Assembly: GCA_003298465.1 (NCBI GenBank)
Contig: QNGA01000002.1
Coordinates: 372,001-436,000 of the forward strand
Origin: a halophilic archaeon
GTDB taxonomy: Archaea > Halobacteriota > Halobacteria > Halobacteriales > Haladaptataceae
Length of the DNA stretch: 64,000 nucleotides
Direction: 5' to 3'
Shown here: in pieces, positions 45,015 through 54,444 of the stretch
Position numbering within the stretch: position 1 is the stretch's first letter
How the letters are laid out: the number at the start of each line of letters is the position of its first letter
Position numbers and translations under genes: made by a program
Notes under the pieces: generated by a model
What the model was told of the DNA's origin: nothing
Seen by the model: only the letters and a program-made list of their open reading frames with translations
Databases searched by the model: none

Positions 45015-47567
45015 ATGAGCACGGATAGCGTTCCAGGGCGCGCCGAGACTGTCGTCATCGGCGCGGGTGCCGTCGGTTGTAGCGTCGCGTACCACTTGAC
45101 CGAACTCGGCGCAGACGACGTCGTCGCCCTCGACCAGGGACCGCTCCCGGTCACCGGAGGGTCGTCGACGCACGCGCCGGGAATAATGTTCCAGACGTCG
45201 CCGTCGAAAATCCAGACGAAGACGGCGCACTACACGAGTCGGCTGCTGAAAGACGCCGGTGTGTACGACGAAGTCGGCGGTATCGAAGTCGCTCGATCCG
45301 AGGAGCGAATGGATTTCCTCCAACGTCGCGTCGAGTGGGCGACGTCGTACGGGTTACCGGAGCCACGACTGCTCGAACCGGAGGAGGTCACGGAGCACCT
45401 CCCGCTCCTCGACGAAGACGAGATTCTCGGTGGCTACTACTCCCCGACCGACGGCCGGGTATCCGGCACCGATGCCCTCCAGTGGTACATCGAGCAGTCG
45501 TCGGCAGACTTCTACGGACACACCGAGGTGACGGATATCGAGGTCTCCGGCGGCGAAATACGGGCTGTGGAGACGAACCGCGGGCGAATCGAGTGCGACC
45601 GGTGCGTCCTCGCGACGAACAACTGGGCGTATCAGACCGGACAGATGGTCGGACTCGACCTCCCGATCGCCCCCGTCGAGCACCAGTACGTCGTCACCGA
45701 ACCGCTGGAGGAACTGCAGGGTGGCGACTCGACACCTGGCGACGCTACGGCCGGTCTCGATGTGCCCGGCGACCGGAACATCACGGAGTTCATGGCGCAG
45801 CCGCCGGACCGACCCGTCGGTCGCGACCAGGACCACTCGCTGTACTTCCGAACCCACGGTGACGGGTACGGGCTCGGGTCGTACAACCACGAACCGCTGG
45901 TGGTCGACCCGGACGAGATGGGGAAAAACAGCGACGAGAGCCAGGCGTCGGTTCACAGCTTCACGGAGAAACACTGGACGAAACCCACCCACCCGAACAG
46001 GGAGACGTCGGCCGAGCAGGCGTTCGACGAACTCCTCCCCGCCACGCAGGACAAGGACTTCCGCGTCACCGAGAACGGTATCTTCGTATACACGCCGGAC
46101 GGAATGCCGGTCGTAGGGGAGACGCCACAGATAGACGGACTGTGGACTGGACTGGCGATCTGGTGGACGCACTCGGGCGGCTACGGCAGGATTCTCGCGG
46201 AGTGGATGGAGAACGGCGTCCCACGGCTACCCTCGGGACCCGTGGACACGGGCTCGATTCACGTCGCCCGGTTCGAACCCCACGCCGGCAACAAGCAGTA
46301 CTTCATGGACCGTGGGGGGTTGCGGTACCAGCAGGTGTACAGCATCGTCGAGCCTCGCTTCCAGCCCAGCGACCACCGGGGACTGCGAGAGAGCCCCTTC
46401 CACCGGCAGCAGGCGGAACTCGACGCGGAGTTCTACCAGAGCGGCGGCTGGGAGACCGCACAGTGGTTCGGCTCCAACGAGGACCTGGTCTCGAAGTACG
46501 AGGACAGGATTCCAGAGCAGGAGGGCTGGCAGGGCGTCAACCGCTCCCCGATCGAGGCGGCCGAACACCTACACACCCGCGAGAGCGTCTCGATGTACGA
46601 CATGACGTCGTTCAGTTCGATCATGGTAGAGGGGGAAGACGCCGGAGCGTTCCTCCAGCGGATCTGTAGCAACGACATGGACGTCGGCGTCGGCCGGGTT
46701 CGCTACACCACGATGCTGAACGAGGGCGGCAACGTACTCGCTGACCTGACCGTGGCCCGTCTCGGCGAGGACGAGTACATGGTGACGACCGGCGGTGGCA
46801 ACTCGCCCGGCATCCACGGGTCGTGGATCGAGCGTCACGCCCCCGACACCGTCTCGGTCACCGTCGAGGAGTCGGCGAAGTGTACCGTCGGGCTGTGGGG
46901 ACCGAAATCCCGGCTGTTACTCCAACGCGTCACCGATGCCGACGTTTCCAACGACGGCTTCCCGTACTTCGGCTGCAAGCGCATCTTCGTCGGCGACGTG
47001 CCGGCGATAGCGCTGCGCGTCTCCTACGTCGGCGAACTCGGCTGGGAGCTGTGGGCGCCCGCGGAGTACGGTCGGAAGCTCTGGGAGACGCTGTGGGAGG
47101 CCGGTAGCGACCTCGACGTCAGACCGATCGGCGACGGCGCTCTCGAATCGATGCGTCTCGAGAAGGGATTCCGGCTGTGGGGGACCGACATCGACACGGA
47201 CGTCAACCCGCTCGAAGCTGGCCTCCCGTTCGCCGTCGATCTGGACACGGACTTCATCGGAAAGGAAGCGCTCGCCGAAGCCAAGGAGACGGGTATCGAC
47301 GATCAGGTGGCCTGTCTGACGCTCGACGACTCGACCGACATCATGCTGAGCGGTCGCCCGGTCTTCGACGACGGCGACGCTCGTGGCTACGTCCAGGCGG
47401 GCGGCTACGGCTACTCGGTCGGAGAGTCGATCGCCTACACGTACCTGCCGAGCGAGTACGCGGACGCCGGAACGTCGGTCCAGATCCAGTGTGAGGGCGA
47501 GACGTACGACGCCACGGTGAGCGACGAACCGCTGTTCGACCCCGGACGGGACAAGATACTGCGGTGA
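45015..47567 (+). CDS. FAD-dependent dimethylglycine/sarcosine dehydrogenase with GcvT domain (copy 2)
   Basis: The 850-residue paralogue of the protein at 40980 has the same plan: FAD loop VVIGAGAVGCSVAY, GGSSTHAPG with the candidate FAD-linking His53, and a C-terminal tetrahydrofolate-binding GcvT region (MYDMTSFSSIMVEG, EKGFRLWGTDIDTDVNPLEAGL). The copies differ in the loops between them (this one has an insertion GGDSTPGDATAGLDV near residue 237), so different N-methyl substrates are plausible. GAGGTG lies about 7 bases before the ATG. The product glycine can be used by GlyA. IlvA follows 31 bases on, so the two may be co-transcribed. Confidence 0.85.
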   Translation: MSTDSVPGRAETVVIGAGAVGCSVAYHLTELGADDVVALDQGPLPVTGGSSTHAPGIMFQTSPSKIQTKTAHYTSRLLKDAGVYDEVGGIEVARSEERMDFLQRRVEWATSYGLPEPRLLEPEEVTEHLPLLDEDEILGGYYSPTDGRVSGTDALQWYIEQSSADFYGHTEVTDIEVSGGEIRAVETNRGRIECDRCVLATNNWAYQTGQMVGLDLPIAPVEHQYVVTEPLEELQGGDSTPGDATAGLDVPGDRNITEFMAQPPDRPVGRDQDHSLYFRTHGDGYGLGSYNHEPLVVDPDEMGKNSDESQASVHSFTEKHWTKPTHPNRETSAEQAFDELLPATQDKDFRVTENGIFVYTPDGMPVVGETPQIDGLWTGLAIWWTHSGGYGRILAEWMENGVPRLPSGPVDTGSIHVARFEPHAGNKQYFMDRGGLRYQQVYSIVEPRFQPSDHRGLRESPFHRQQAELDAEFYQSGGWETAQWFGSNEDLVSKYEDRIPEQEGWQGVNRSPIEAAEHLHTRESVSMYDMTSFSSIMVEGEDAGAFLQRICSNDMDVGVGRVRYTTMLNEGGNVLADLTVARLGEDEYMVTTGGGNSPGIHGSWIERHAPDTVSVTVEESAKCTVGLWGPKSRLLLQRVTDADVSNDGFPYFGCKRIFVGDVPAIALRVSYVGELGWELWAPAEYGRKLWETLWEAGSDLDVRPIGDGALESMRLEKGFRLWGTDIDTDVNPLEAGLPFAVDLDTDFIGKEALAEAKETGIDDQVACLTLDDSTDIMLSGRPVFDDGDARGYVQAGGYGYSVGESIAYTYLPSEYADAGTSVQIQCEGETYDATVSDEPLFDPGRDKILR

Positions 47568-47598
47568 GACCACAGCGCTGACGATCACGGTTTTGAAC

Positions 47599-48858
47599 AT
47601 GAGTGACAGCAGAGACCCACGAGTTCGGTACGCCGACATCGAACAGGCACACGACAGACTGGACGACGACACGATCGTCAAACGGACGCCGGTCGAACGA
47701 AGCACCTCGCTCGGCGAGATGGTCGGCGGCGACGTGTACCTGAAGATGGAGCATCTTCAGTGGACCGGGTCCTTCAAAACGCGCGGGGCGTACAACAAGA
47801 TCGCCCGAGCCGTCGACGAGGGCGTCGACGAGTTCGTCGCCGCGAGCGCCGGGAACCACGCCCAGGGCGTGGCGCTGGCGGCCACCAAGTGCGGCGCGGA
47901 CTCGACGATCGTCATGCCGAAGAACGCGCCGCAGGCGAAGATAGACGCGACCCGCGGGTACGGAGCCAGCGTCGAACTGGTCGGACAGGACTTCCAGGAC
48001 GCGATGGACCACGCCCAATCTCGGGCGGCAGAGAGCGACGCGGAGTTCGTGCACGCGTACGACGATCCCCACATCGTCGCCGGACAGGGCACGCTGGGCG
48101 TCGAGATGTACGAGGACTGTCCCGATGTCGACACCGTCGTCGTGCCCGTCGGCGGCGGCGGCCTCGTCAGCGGTATTTCGACGGCTATCGACCATCTCTC
48201 GCCCGAGACGCGGGTCGTCGGTGTTCAGGCTGACGGCGCCGCAACCGTCCACGAAAGTCTCGACAAGGGAATTCCGGTGACGCTGGACGAGGTCGACACG
48301 ATCGCCGACGGTATCGCGACCGGTGGCATCTCCGACCTGACGCTGAATCTCATCGAGGACCACGTCGACGAGGTGGTCACCGTCACCGACTCCGAGATCG
48401 CGAACGCGATTCTCCTGCTGCTCGAACGGGCAAAGCAGGTCGTCGAAGGTGCCGGTGCAGCGTCGGTCGCGGCGATTCTGAGCGACGACCTCGACGTGCG
48501 CGGCGAGACGGTGATGCCCTTGCTCGGCGGCGGGAACCTCGACATGACGATGCTCCAGACGGTTCTGATTCACGCCCTCACCGACCGTGAACAACTCCTG
48601 CGACTCCGCGTCAAGATAAACGACGCGCCCGGAAAGATGGAGGAGATATCCGGCGTCATCGCCGACCACGGCGCGAACATCCGCACGGTCCGCCACGACC
48701 GCTCGGTGGAGGACCTGAACGTCGGCGAGGCGTATCTCGCGTTGCAGGTCGAGACGAGCGGTGCAGAACACGCGGCGTCGATCATCGACGCTATTGAAGC
48801 AAACGGATACGTTGTGGAAGACATCAACCGCGAACGCGCGCCGGTCAGTACATCGTAG
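47599..48858 (+). CDS. ilvA: Threonine/serine ammonia-lyase with ACT domain
   Basis: The 419-residue fold-type II PLP enzyme has the Schiff-base Lys60 in TGSFKTRGAYNK, the SAGNHAQG loop, the phosphate-binding VGGGGLVSG, and a C-terminal ACT domain (about 335-410: LLRLRVKINDAPGKME). The single ACT domain and length match catabolic TdcB-like enzymes, which deaminate threonine and serine. In this island serine produced from glycine by GlyA is the likely substrate, giving pyruvate and ammonia through an aminoacrylate intermediate. RidA, which hydrolyses that intermediate, is encoded at 52329. ATG at 47599 is preferred to an in-frame TTG at 47593. Confidence 0.85.
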   Translation: MSDSRDPRVRYADIEQAHDRLDDDTIVKRTPVERSTSLGEMVGGDVYLKMEHLQWTGSFKTRGAYNKIARAVDEGVDEFVAASAGNHAQGVALAATKCGADSTIVMPKNAPQAKIDATRGYGASVELVGQDFQDAMDHAQSRAAESDAEFVHAYDDPHIVAGQGTLGVEMYEDCPDVDTVVVPVGGGGLVSGISTAIDHLSPETRVVGVQADGAATVHESLDKGIPVTLDEVDTIADGIATGGISDLTLNLIEDHVDEVVTVTDSEIANAILLLLERAKQVVEGAGAASVAAILSDDLDVRGETVMPLLGGGNLDMTMLQTVLIHALTDREQLLRLRVKINDAPGKMEEISGVIADHGANIRTVRHDRSVEDLNVGEAYLALQVETSGAEHAASIIDAIEANGYVVEDINRERAPVSTS

Positions 48859-49106
48859 TGCTGACGCCGTAAACGGCTTCTTTCACCCGGATAGGCGGAA
48901 TCTCATGGTGTAATCTGTGGTTCATTTCCGGGTCTTTATAGGTGATACTGAGCATAGCCTGGATAGGTGGAAATGCCATGCTCACCCATAGCACGATAAA
49001 GGCCAAGCGACCGACCGCTCGCGACGACGGCACGAGCGTCGGCGCGACGGCGCGGACACTGACCACAGGCGGCCGTCTCGACGGAGCAAGAAAGAGGTAA
49101 AGACCG
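48859..49106. promoter_or_regulatory. Upstream region of the second BCCT gene with a short direct repeat
   Basis: This region holds an inexact direct repeat ggatagg(c/t)ggaa at 48889-48900 and 48961-48972, and a TATA-like tctttatagg (near 48932-48941). GAGGT lies about 8 bases before the ATG at 49107. The repeats are candidate binding sites. Confidence 0.3.
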
Positions 49107-50732
49107 ATGGCACGATCGGAATCAGACGGATACGTGACGCAGTTCGTCGACGAACTCGACACACCCGTCTTCGTCGTCGGTTTCGTCGTAGCGCTGGCCG
49201 CCGTCCTCTCTTTTGCCACGATGCCCAACCTGGCGGGGAACGCAGTTTCCGACGTGAACTCGTTCCTCTGGCAAAACGTCGGCTGGATGTACCTCATCGC
49301 GATGTTCACCGTCGTGGCGTTCGCGCTGTTTCTGGTGTTCGGTCCATGGGGGAACATCAAACTCGGCAAGGAGGACGAAGAACCGAAGTACAGTTTCCTG
49401 TCGTACTTCGCGATGTTGTACTCGGCGGGCATCGCCGCGGGCATCGTCTTCTGGGGACCGGCCGAGGCCATCTTCCACTACGACACCGTCCCGCCGTTCA
49501 TCAGCGCCGAACCACAGACCCCGGCGGCCGCCATCGGCGGAATACAGTACAGCTTCTTCCACTGGGGGATATCGGCGTGGTCCGCGTACGCCATCATGGC
49601 GCTCCCGATCGCGTTCTACGCGTACCGGCGGGACGCACCGATGCGCGTCTCGACGGTGCTCGCGCCGATCGTCGGTGTAGACAACCTCGATAGCAAATGG
49701 GCGAAACTGATCGACGTCCTGGCCGTGTTCGCGACGCTCGGCGGCATCGCGACTACGCTCGGGTTCGTCGGCAGCCAGTTCCTGACCGGTATCGAGTACA
49801 CCACCGGTATCGCCCTGGGCGATACGGGAACGGTCCTCGTCATCACCGGGCTGACAGTCGCGTTCACGCTGTCCGTGGCGCTGGGCATCGAGAAGGGAAT
49901 CCGTCGCGTCTCGCAGTTCAACCTGGCCCTGTTCGGGCTCGTGATGGCGCTTGCGTTCATCCTCGGACCGACGGTGTACATCATGACGAACACGACGGAG
50001 GCAGTCGGTAAGTACGTCGACCAGTTCGTCGCGATGAGCTTCTACACGAACGCGGCTAACGACACGAACTGGGTCGGCAGCTGGACGATATTCTACTGGG
50101 CCTGGTGGTTCTCGTGGACGCCGTTCGTCGGACTGTTCATCGCTCGCGTTTCGCGCGGTCGGACCATCCGTCAGGTCGTCACCACCGGTGTTCTGGCGTC
50201 CACCGCGATAACGATTCCGTGGTTCGGAATCATGGGCAGTACCGCGATCAAGCTACAGAATACCGGTCAGGCTGACATCCTGGGTGTCATTAGCAAGTAC
50301 GGCGTCGCCGGGTCTGGATATCCGTTGTTCGAGGCGCTGCCGTTCGGCACGATACTGAACGCCTTGTTCCTGGTGTTGATCACGACGTTCTTCGTCACCT
50401 CCGCGGACTCCTCGACGCTGGCGCTCGGCATGCTCACGACCGGCGGGGAACTCGAACCGTCGACGATCAACCGCGTCATCTGGGGCGCACTGGTCGGAGC
50501 CCTCGCGTCGCTGCTGATGGTCGTCGGCGGCGTCGACGCCTTACAGGCAGCGTCCATCATCACCGGCGGTCCGTTCGCGATCATCACGCTCATCGCTATC
50601 TTCTCGATGAGCAGGACGTGCGGCAACATCCGCCCGGTGTTCTTCGAATCCGAACAACAGGAGGACACGATCGGCTCAACGGCACAGATAGAAAGCCAGG
50701 AGATCCACGCCGAAAGTACGAACGACGACTGA
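49107..50732 (+). CDS. BCCT family betaine/carnitine/choline transporter (second copy)
   Basis: The 541-residue protein has 12 predicted membrane segments and the BCCT block FYWAWWFSWTPFVGLFIARV with RGRTIRQV, plus FWGPAEAIFHYDTVPP. It resembles the BCCT at 32771-34375 along its whole length. It lies between ilvA and glyA, which ties betaine uptake directly to the glycine/serine genes. The polar C-terminal tail (about 35 residues) is shorter than those of osmosensing BetP-type transporters, so osmotic gating is uncertain. A GAGGT ribosome site is present. Confidence 0.9.
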   Translation: MARSESDGYVTQFVDELDTPVFVVGFVVALAAVLSFATMPNLAGNAVSDVNSFLWQNVGWMYLIAMFTVVAFALFLVFGPWGNIKLGKEDEEPKYSFLSYFAMLYSAGIAAGIVFWGPAEAIFHYDTVPPFISAEPQTPAAAIGGIQYSFFHWGISAWSAYAIMALPIAFYAYRRDAPMRVSTVLAPIVGVDNLDSKWAKLIDVLAVFATLGGIATTLGFVGSQFLTGIEYTTGIALGDTGTVLVITGLTVAFTLSVALGIEKGIRRVSQFNLALFGLVMALAFILGPTVYIMTNTTEAVGKYVDQFVAMSFYTNAANDTNWVGSWTIFYWAWWFSWTPFVGLFIARVSRGRTIRQVVTTGVLASTAITIPWFGIMGSTAIKLQNTGQADILGVISKYGVAGSGYPLFEALPFGTILNALFLVLITTFFVTSADSSTLALGMLTTGGELEPSTINRVIWGALVGALASLLMVVGGVDALQAASIITGGPFAIITLIAIFSMSRTCGNIRPVFFESEQQEDTIGSTAQIESQEIHAESTNDD

Positions 50733-50940
50733 CTACGACCGAAAACGAGTTCCCGGAGTTACGCGCGAATCGGTTCCCTCTTCTCGCCCCCTGCTGACTG
50801 CAGGCCGGTCGTCCCTCGCACCGTCCGGCGCGAGACCAAGAATCGAAGGTGCCGTCCAACCCGATCGACTCGCAGTCGTCAGAACGACGGCGACCGCCGC
50901 CACTTAGAGAAAACCAGACGGCACGGCCACCGTTCGAGAG

Positions 50941-52191
50941 CTACTCGTAAACCGGGAACTTCTCGCAAATTCGGTCGACCGTCGAGGCGACCCGGTCGTG
51001 AACGTCACCGTCGTCGGGGTCGTCGAGCACGTCAGCGATGAGTCCGCCGACCGTCTCTATCTCCGCCTCTTCGAGTCCGCGCGTGGTGAGCGCAGGCGTC
51101 CCGACCCGGATGCCGCTCGTAACCATCGGCGAGCGCGTCTCGCCCGGTACGGTGTTCTTGTTGACGATGATGCCGACGTCGGAGAGCAGCGTCTCGGCTT
51201 CCTTTCCGGTGATGTCGGGGTGGGACTCGCGGAGGTCGACGAGCAGGAGGTGTTTGTCGGTTCCGCCGCTGACCAGCGAGAGGCCACGATCCGTGAACAC
51301 GTCGGCGAGCGTCTTCGCGTTCGTCACCATCTGCTCGGCGTAGGACTCGAACTCGCTCGTTTGCGCCTCGGCGAATCCCGCGGCTTTGCCGGCGACGTTG
51401 TGCATCAACGGACCGCCCTGAGCACCGGGGAACACTGCGGAGTCGACGTCGTCGGCGTACTCCTCGTCGCAGAGGATCATCCCGCCACGACCGGCGCGAA
51501 TCGTCTTGTGCGTGCTGCCAGTGACGAACTCCGCGTGGTCCATCGGCGACGCGTGGACGCCGGCCGCGATGAGCCCCGTCACGTGAGCGATGTCCGCGAG
51601 GTGGTACGCCCCGACCGCGTCCGCTATCTCGCCGATCCGTTCGTACTCGAACTCGCGCGGGTAGGCGGAGGACCCGCTCACGACGAGGGCCGGATCGAAC
51701 TCCTCGGCCTGTTCGTGCAGGGCGTCGTAGTCGATGTACCCGGTCTCCGGATCGACCTCGTACTGCTGGACGTCGTACAGTTGTCCCGAGAAGTTGACGT
51801 CGTGGCCGTGGCTGAGGTGGCCGCCGTGCGACAGCGACAGCGAGAGTATCTTGTCGCCAGGTTCGAGCACGGAGAAGTACACTCCCATATTCGCCTGCGT
51901 GCCGCTGTGGGGCTGGACGTTGACGTGGTCGGCACCGAACAGCGCCTTCGCGCGTTCGATGGCGAGTTCCTCGGGGGTGTCGACGTGCTGGCATCCGCCG
52001 TAGTACCGATTGTCGGGGTATCCTTCGGCGTACTTGTTCGTCAGTACGCTCCCCTGTGCTTCGAGCACGGCTTTCGATACGTGGTTTTCGGACGCGATCA
52101 TCCCGAGGGTCGATTCCTGACGCTCGCGTTCGTGATCGATCGCCTCGGACGTAGCCGGGTCTATCTGGTCTAGCGACTGCTCGAACGCCAT
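50941..52191 (-). CDS. glyA: Serine hydroxymethyltransferase
   Basis: The 416-residue PLP enzyme has the Schiff-base Lys229 in TGSTHKTIRAGRGG, plus SENHVSKAV, the GYPDNRYYGGCQHVD segment and VNVQPHSGTQAN. It interconverts serine and glycine with tetrahydrofolate. Here glycine from betaine and methylene-THF from the dehydrogenases would combine to serine. I start at MAFEQSLDQI (52191); an open frame reaches 52239, but the extra residues are not family-like. It is divergent from ridA across about 140 bases, and converges with the BCCT gene. Confidence 0.92.
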   Translation of the reverse strand: MAFEQSLDQIDPATSEAIDHERERQESTLGMIASENHVSKAVLEAQGSVLTNKYAEGYPDNRYYGGCQHVDTPEELAIERAKALFGADHVNVQPHSGTQANMGVYFSVLEPGDKILSLSLSHGGHLSHGHDVNFSGQLYDVQQYEVDPETGYIDYDALHEQAEEFDPALVVSGSSAYPREFEYERIGEIADAVGAYHLADIAHVTGLIAAGVHASPMDHAEFVTGSTHKTIRAGRGGMILCDEEYADDVDSAVFPGAQGGPLMHNVAGKAAGFAEAQTSEFESYAEQMVTNAKTLADVFTDRGLSLVSGGTDKHLLLVDLRESHPDITGKEAETLLSDVGIIVNKNTVPGETRSPMVTSGIRVGTPALTTRGLEEAEIETVGGLIADVLDDPDDGDVHDRVASTVDRICEKFPVYE

Positions 52192-52328
52192 ATCCGGATG
52201 TGGAGTATCGACAGTAAATATCTTGCGTGCAGTTGCCACGGGAACTCAATAGGTAGCGACATCGATACGATGCAGAGTGAGTCCCATTGGAACCGAGATT
52301 TAAGACGTCGGGACCGGTATCGGCTGGT

Positions 52329-52709
<381 letters not shown>

Positions 52710-53148
52710 CGTCGGGACCCGGCCTCCGCCGACTACCGGACTCCGGCGGCGGCACTCGCTCAGACGGTCCTTCGACGGCGGGCACCCGTCGTTCGGTCGG
52801 ACGTCGCGGCGACGTCTTCGGCGGTGGCACTCGTCCGCGTGCACAGTGAGTACCGAACGCGCTCCAACGACGCCCGTCCCCTTTTGGCAGATGCGCGGTC
52901 GACGGGTCGGTTCGACGAGTCGGCTCCGGCACCAAGTTGCTTCACACTGATGTCACTGTTACGCGAGTCGGCTCGCTTCTCCCGTCGACGTTGCCCTCGC
53001 TCCGCACGGTCGCTCGTCCGTCGCGGTAGCGAAACGCATCCGGCCGGAACCGTCTTCCGGACGATACAGAAAAGCGTGAACGGACGACGATTCCGCTCCC
53101 GTCGCTTTGCAGCGGGAACTGACGGCGGGTCGGGGACGGTATCGCGAT
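52710..53148. other. Intergenic region between convergent gene ends
   Basis: About 440 bases without a supported gene, separating the 3' ends of ridA and purU. It contains the 21-base string ttcacactgatgtcactgtta (52941-52961), a two-mismatch copy of the palindrome-bearing element at 40804-40824. GC-rich inverted repeats are numerous but not individually striking. Confidence 0.45.
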
Positions 53149-54120
53149 TCAGTCGTCTGCACTGACCGTCTCGTCCAGGTCGCCGACGACGAACTCGTCG
53201 ACGTCGATCGGACGATCGGGGGTCTGTCGGTCGAGTTCCTCGGGAGCGCCGAGCTGGGCGTCGGTCTCCTCCGGATTGCGGAGAGTGGTCTGGCCACGGC
53301 GGACGGTGATTTCGTCGTCGACGTGGAGTTGGATCGCCTCGGTGAGGGCCTCGGCTTCGAGCGGCTGACCGCGTTCCTGGAGGTCCGTCTTCGTAGCGCC
53401 GTCGGGGACGTTGAACGCCCGCTGGGTGATGATGGGACCCTGGTCGAGGTCCGTGGTCACGTAGTGGGCGGTGACGCCGGCGATGCGGACGCCCTCCTCG
53501 ACGGCCTGACTGTACGCCGACGCACCGGGGAACGCCGGTAGCAGGCTCGGGTGGACGTTGATGATGCGACTCTCGTAGCGGAAGACGACTTCCGGAGAGA
53601 GGATACGTATGTAGCGGGCCAGCGCGATGAGATCGATATCGTGGTCGTCGAGCAGGTCGAGCAGTCTCCCTTCGTCGGGAGTCCCACTCTCGTCGCCGAT
53701 GTCGTGGAAGGGCACGTCGTACTTCGCCGCGAGCGGCTGGAGGTCGTCGTGGTTGCCGATGACGACCTCGATGTCCGCCCCGAGGTCGCCATCGACCCAG
53801 GCCTCTAACAGGGCTTCGAGGCAGTGGCTCTCCTTCGTGACGAGCACGGCGATGGACTGGGTCTCGCGGTCGGCCGGGAACCGTACCCGTACGTCGACCC
53901 CGAGGTCGTCGCCGAGGTCGTCGAGGTCTTCTCGGAGCGCTTCCCGGCTGGTGGCCATCTCCGACGTGTCGACGTGTACGGTCGTCCTGACGGTGCCTTC
54001 CTGCGCGGCCTGGTCGAGTCCCGTGATGTCGACGTCGCGCTCGAAAAGGAAGGCGGTCATCTCGACGACGATGTCCACGTCGTCGCCGACGACCGTTATC
54101 TCGGTCGTTCCGTCCGTCAT
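53149..54120 (-). CDS. purU: Formyltetrahydrofolate deformylase
   Basis: The 323-residue protein has an N-terminal ACT domain (about 1-85) and a C-terminal formyltransferase-like domain with INVHPSLLPAFPGASAY (catalytic His), HYVTTDLDQGPII (catalytic Asp) and a preceding RYIRILSPEV. It releases formate and free THF from 10-formyl-THF. Here it would recycle THF for the demethylating dehydrogenases after FolD oxidation. An acidic C-terminal extension of about 40 residues beyond the usual family end is present. MTDGTTEITV is taken as the start. Confidence 0.88.
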   Translation of the reverse strand: MTDGTTEITVVGDDVDIVVEMTAFLFERDVDITGLDQAAQEGTVRTTVHVDTSEMATSREALREDLDDLGDDLGVDVRVRFPADRETQSIAVLVTKESHCLEALLEAWVDGDLGADIEVVIGNHDDLQPLAAKYDVPFHDIGDESGTPDEGRLLDLLDDHDIDLIALARYIRILSPEVVFRYESRIINVHPSLLPAFPGASAYSQAVEEGVRIAGVTAHYVTTDLDQGPIITQRAFNVPDGATKTDLQERGQPLEAEALTEAIQLHVDDEITVRRGQTTLRNPEETDAQLGAPEELDRQTPDRPIDVDEFVVGDLDETVSADD

Positions 54121-54444
54121 ACTAGCGGCCTCCGGTCGACGCCGTCGTTCGTCGGACACGCCTTCCGTCGCTGCGGTCCGAGAGCCGTTGTATGTGCACG
54201 TACTTGTTCGGAGTCCGTCGAAACGGACGACTCACTCTCTGCGAGATTCATCACGAACGCCGCTTCCGTTCCCGCAGTAATCAACCTTGTTCCTCCTGAA
54301 ATCAGCCGTATACGATGTGTTTTGCCCCACGTTAGGTAATATTTCTTATGTGTTGGGCGAGGTACGGTAGAGAGAACAGCGGGTTCCGAACGAGGGTGAC
54401 CGTCTCGACCGTTCGAGCGTCGTCCGAGATCGGATCGGTACCGG

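Noticed and set aside
47341..48771. 476-residue minus-strand open frame
   Set aside because: Antisense to ilvA and the end of the second dehydrogenase; the plus-strand proteins are clearly conserved.
50998..52173. 391-residue plus-strand frame
   Set aside because: Antisense to glyA, which has all catalytic motifs.
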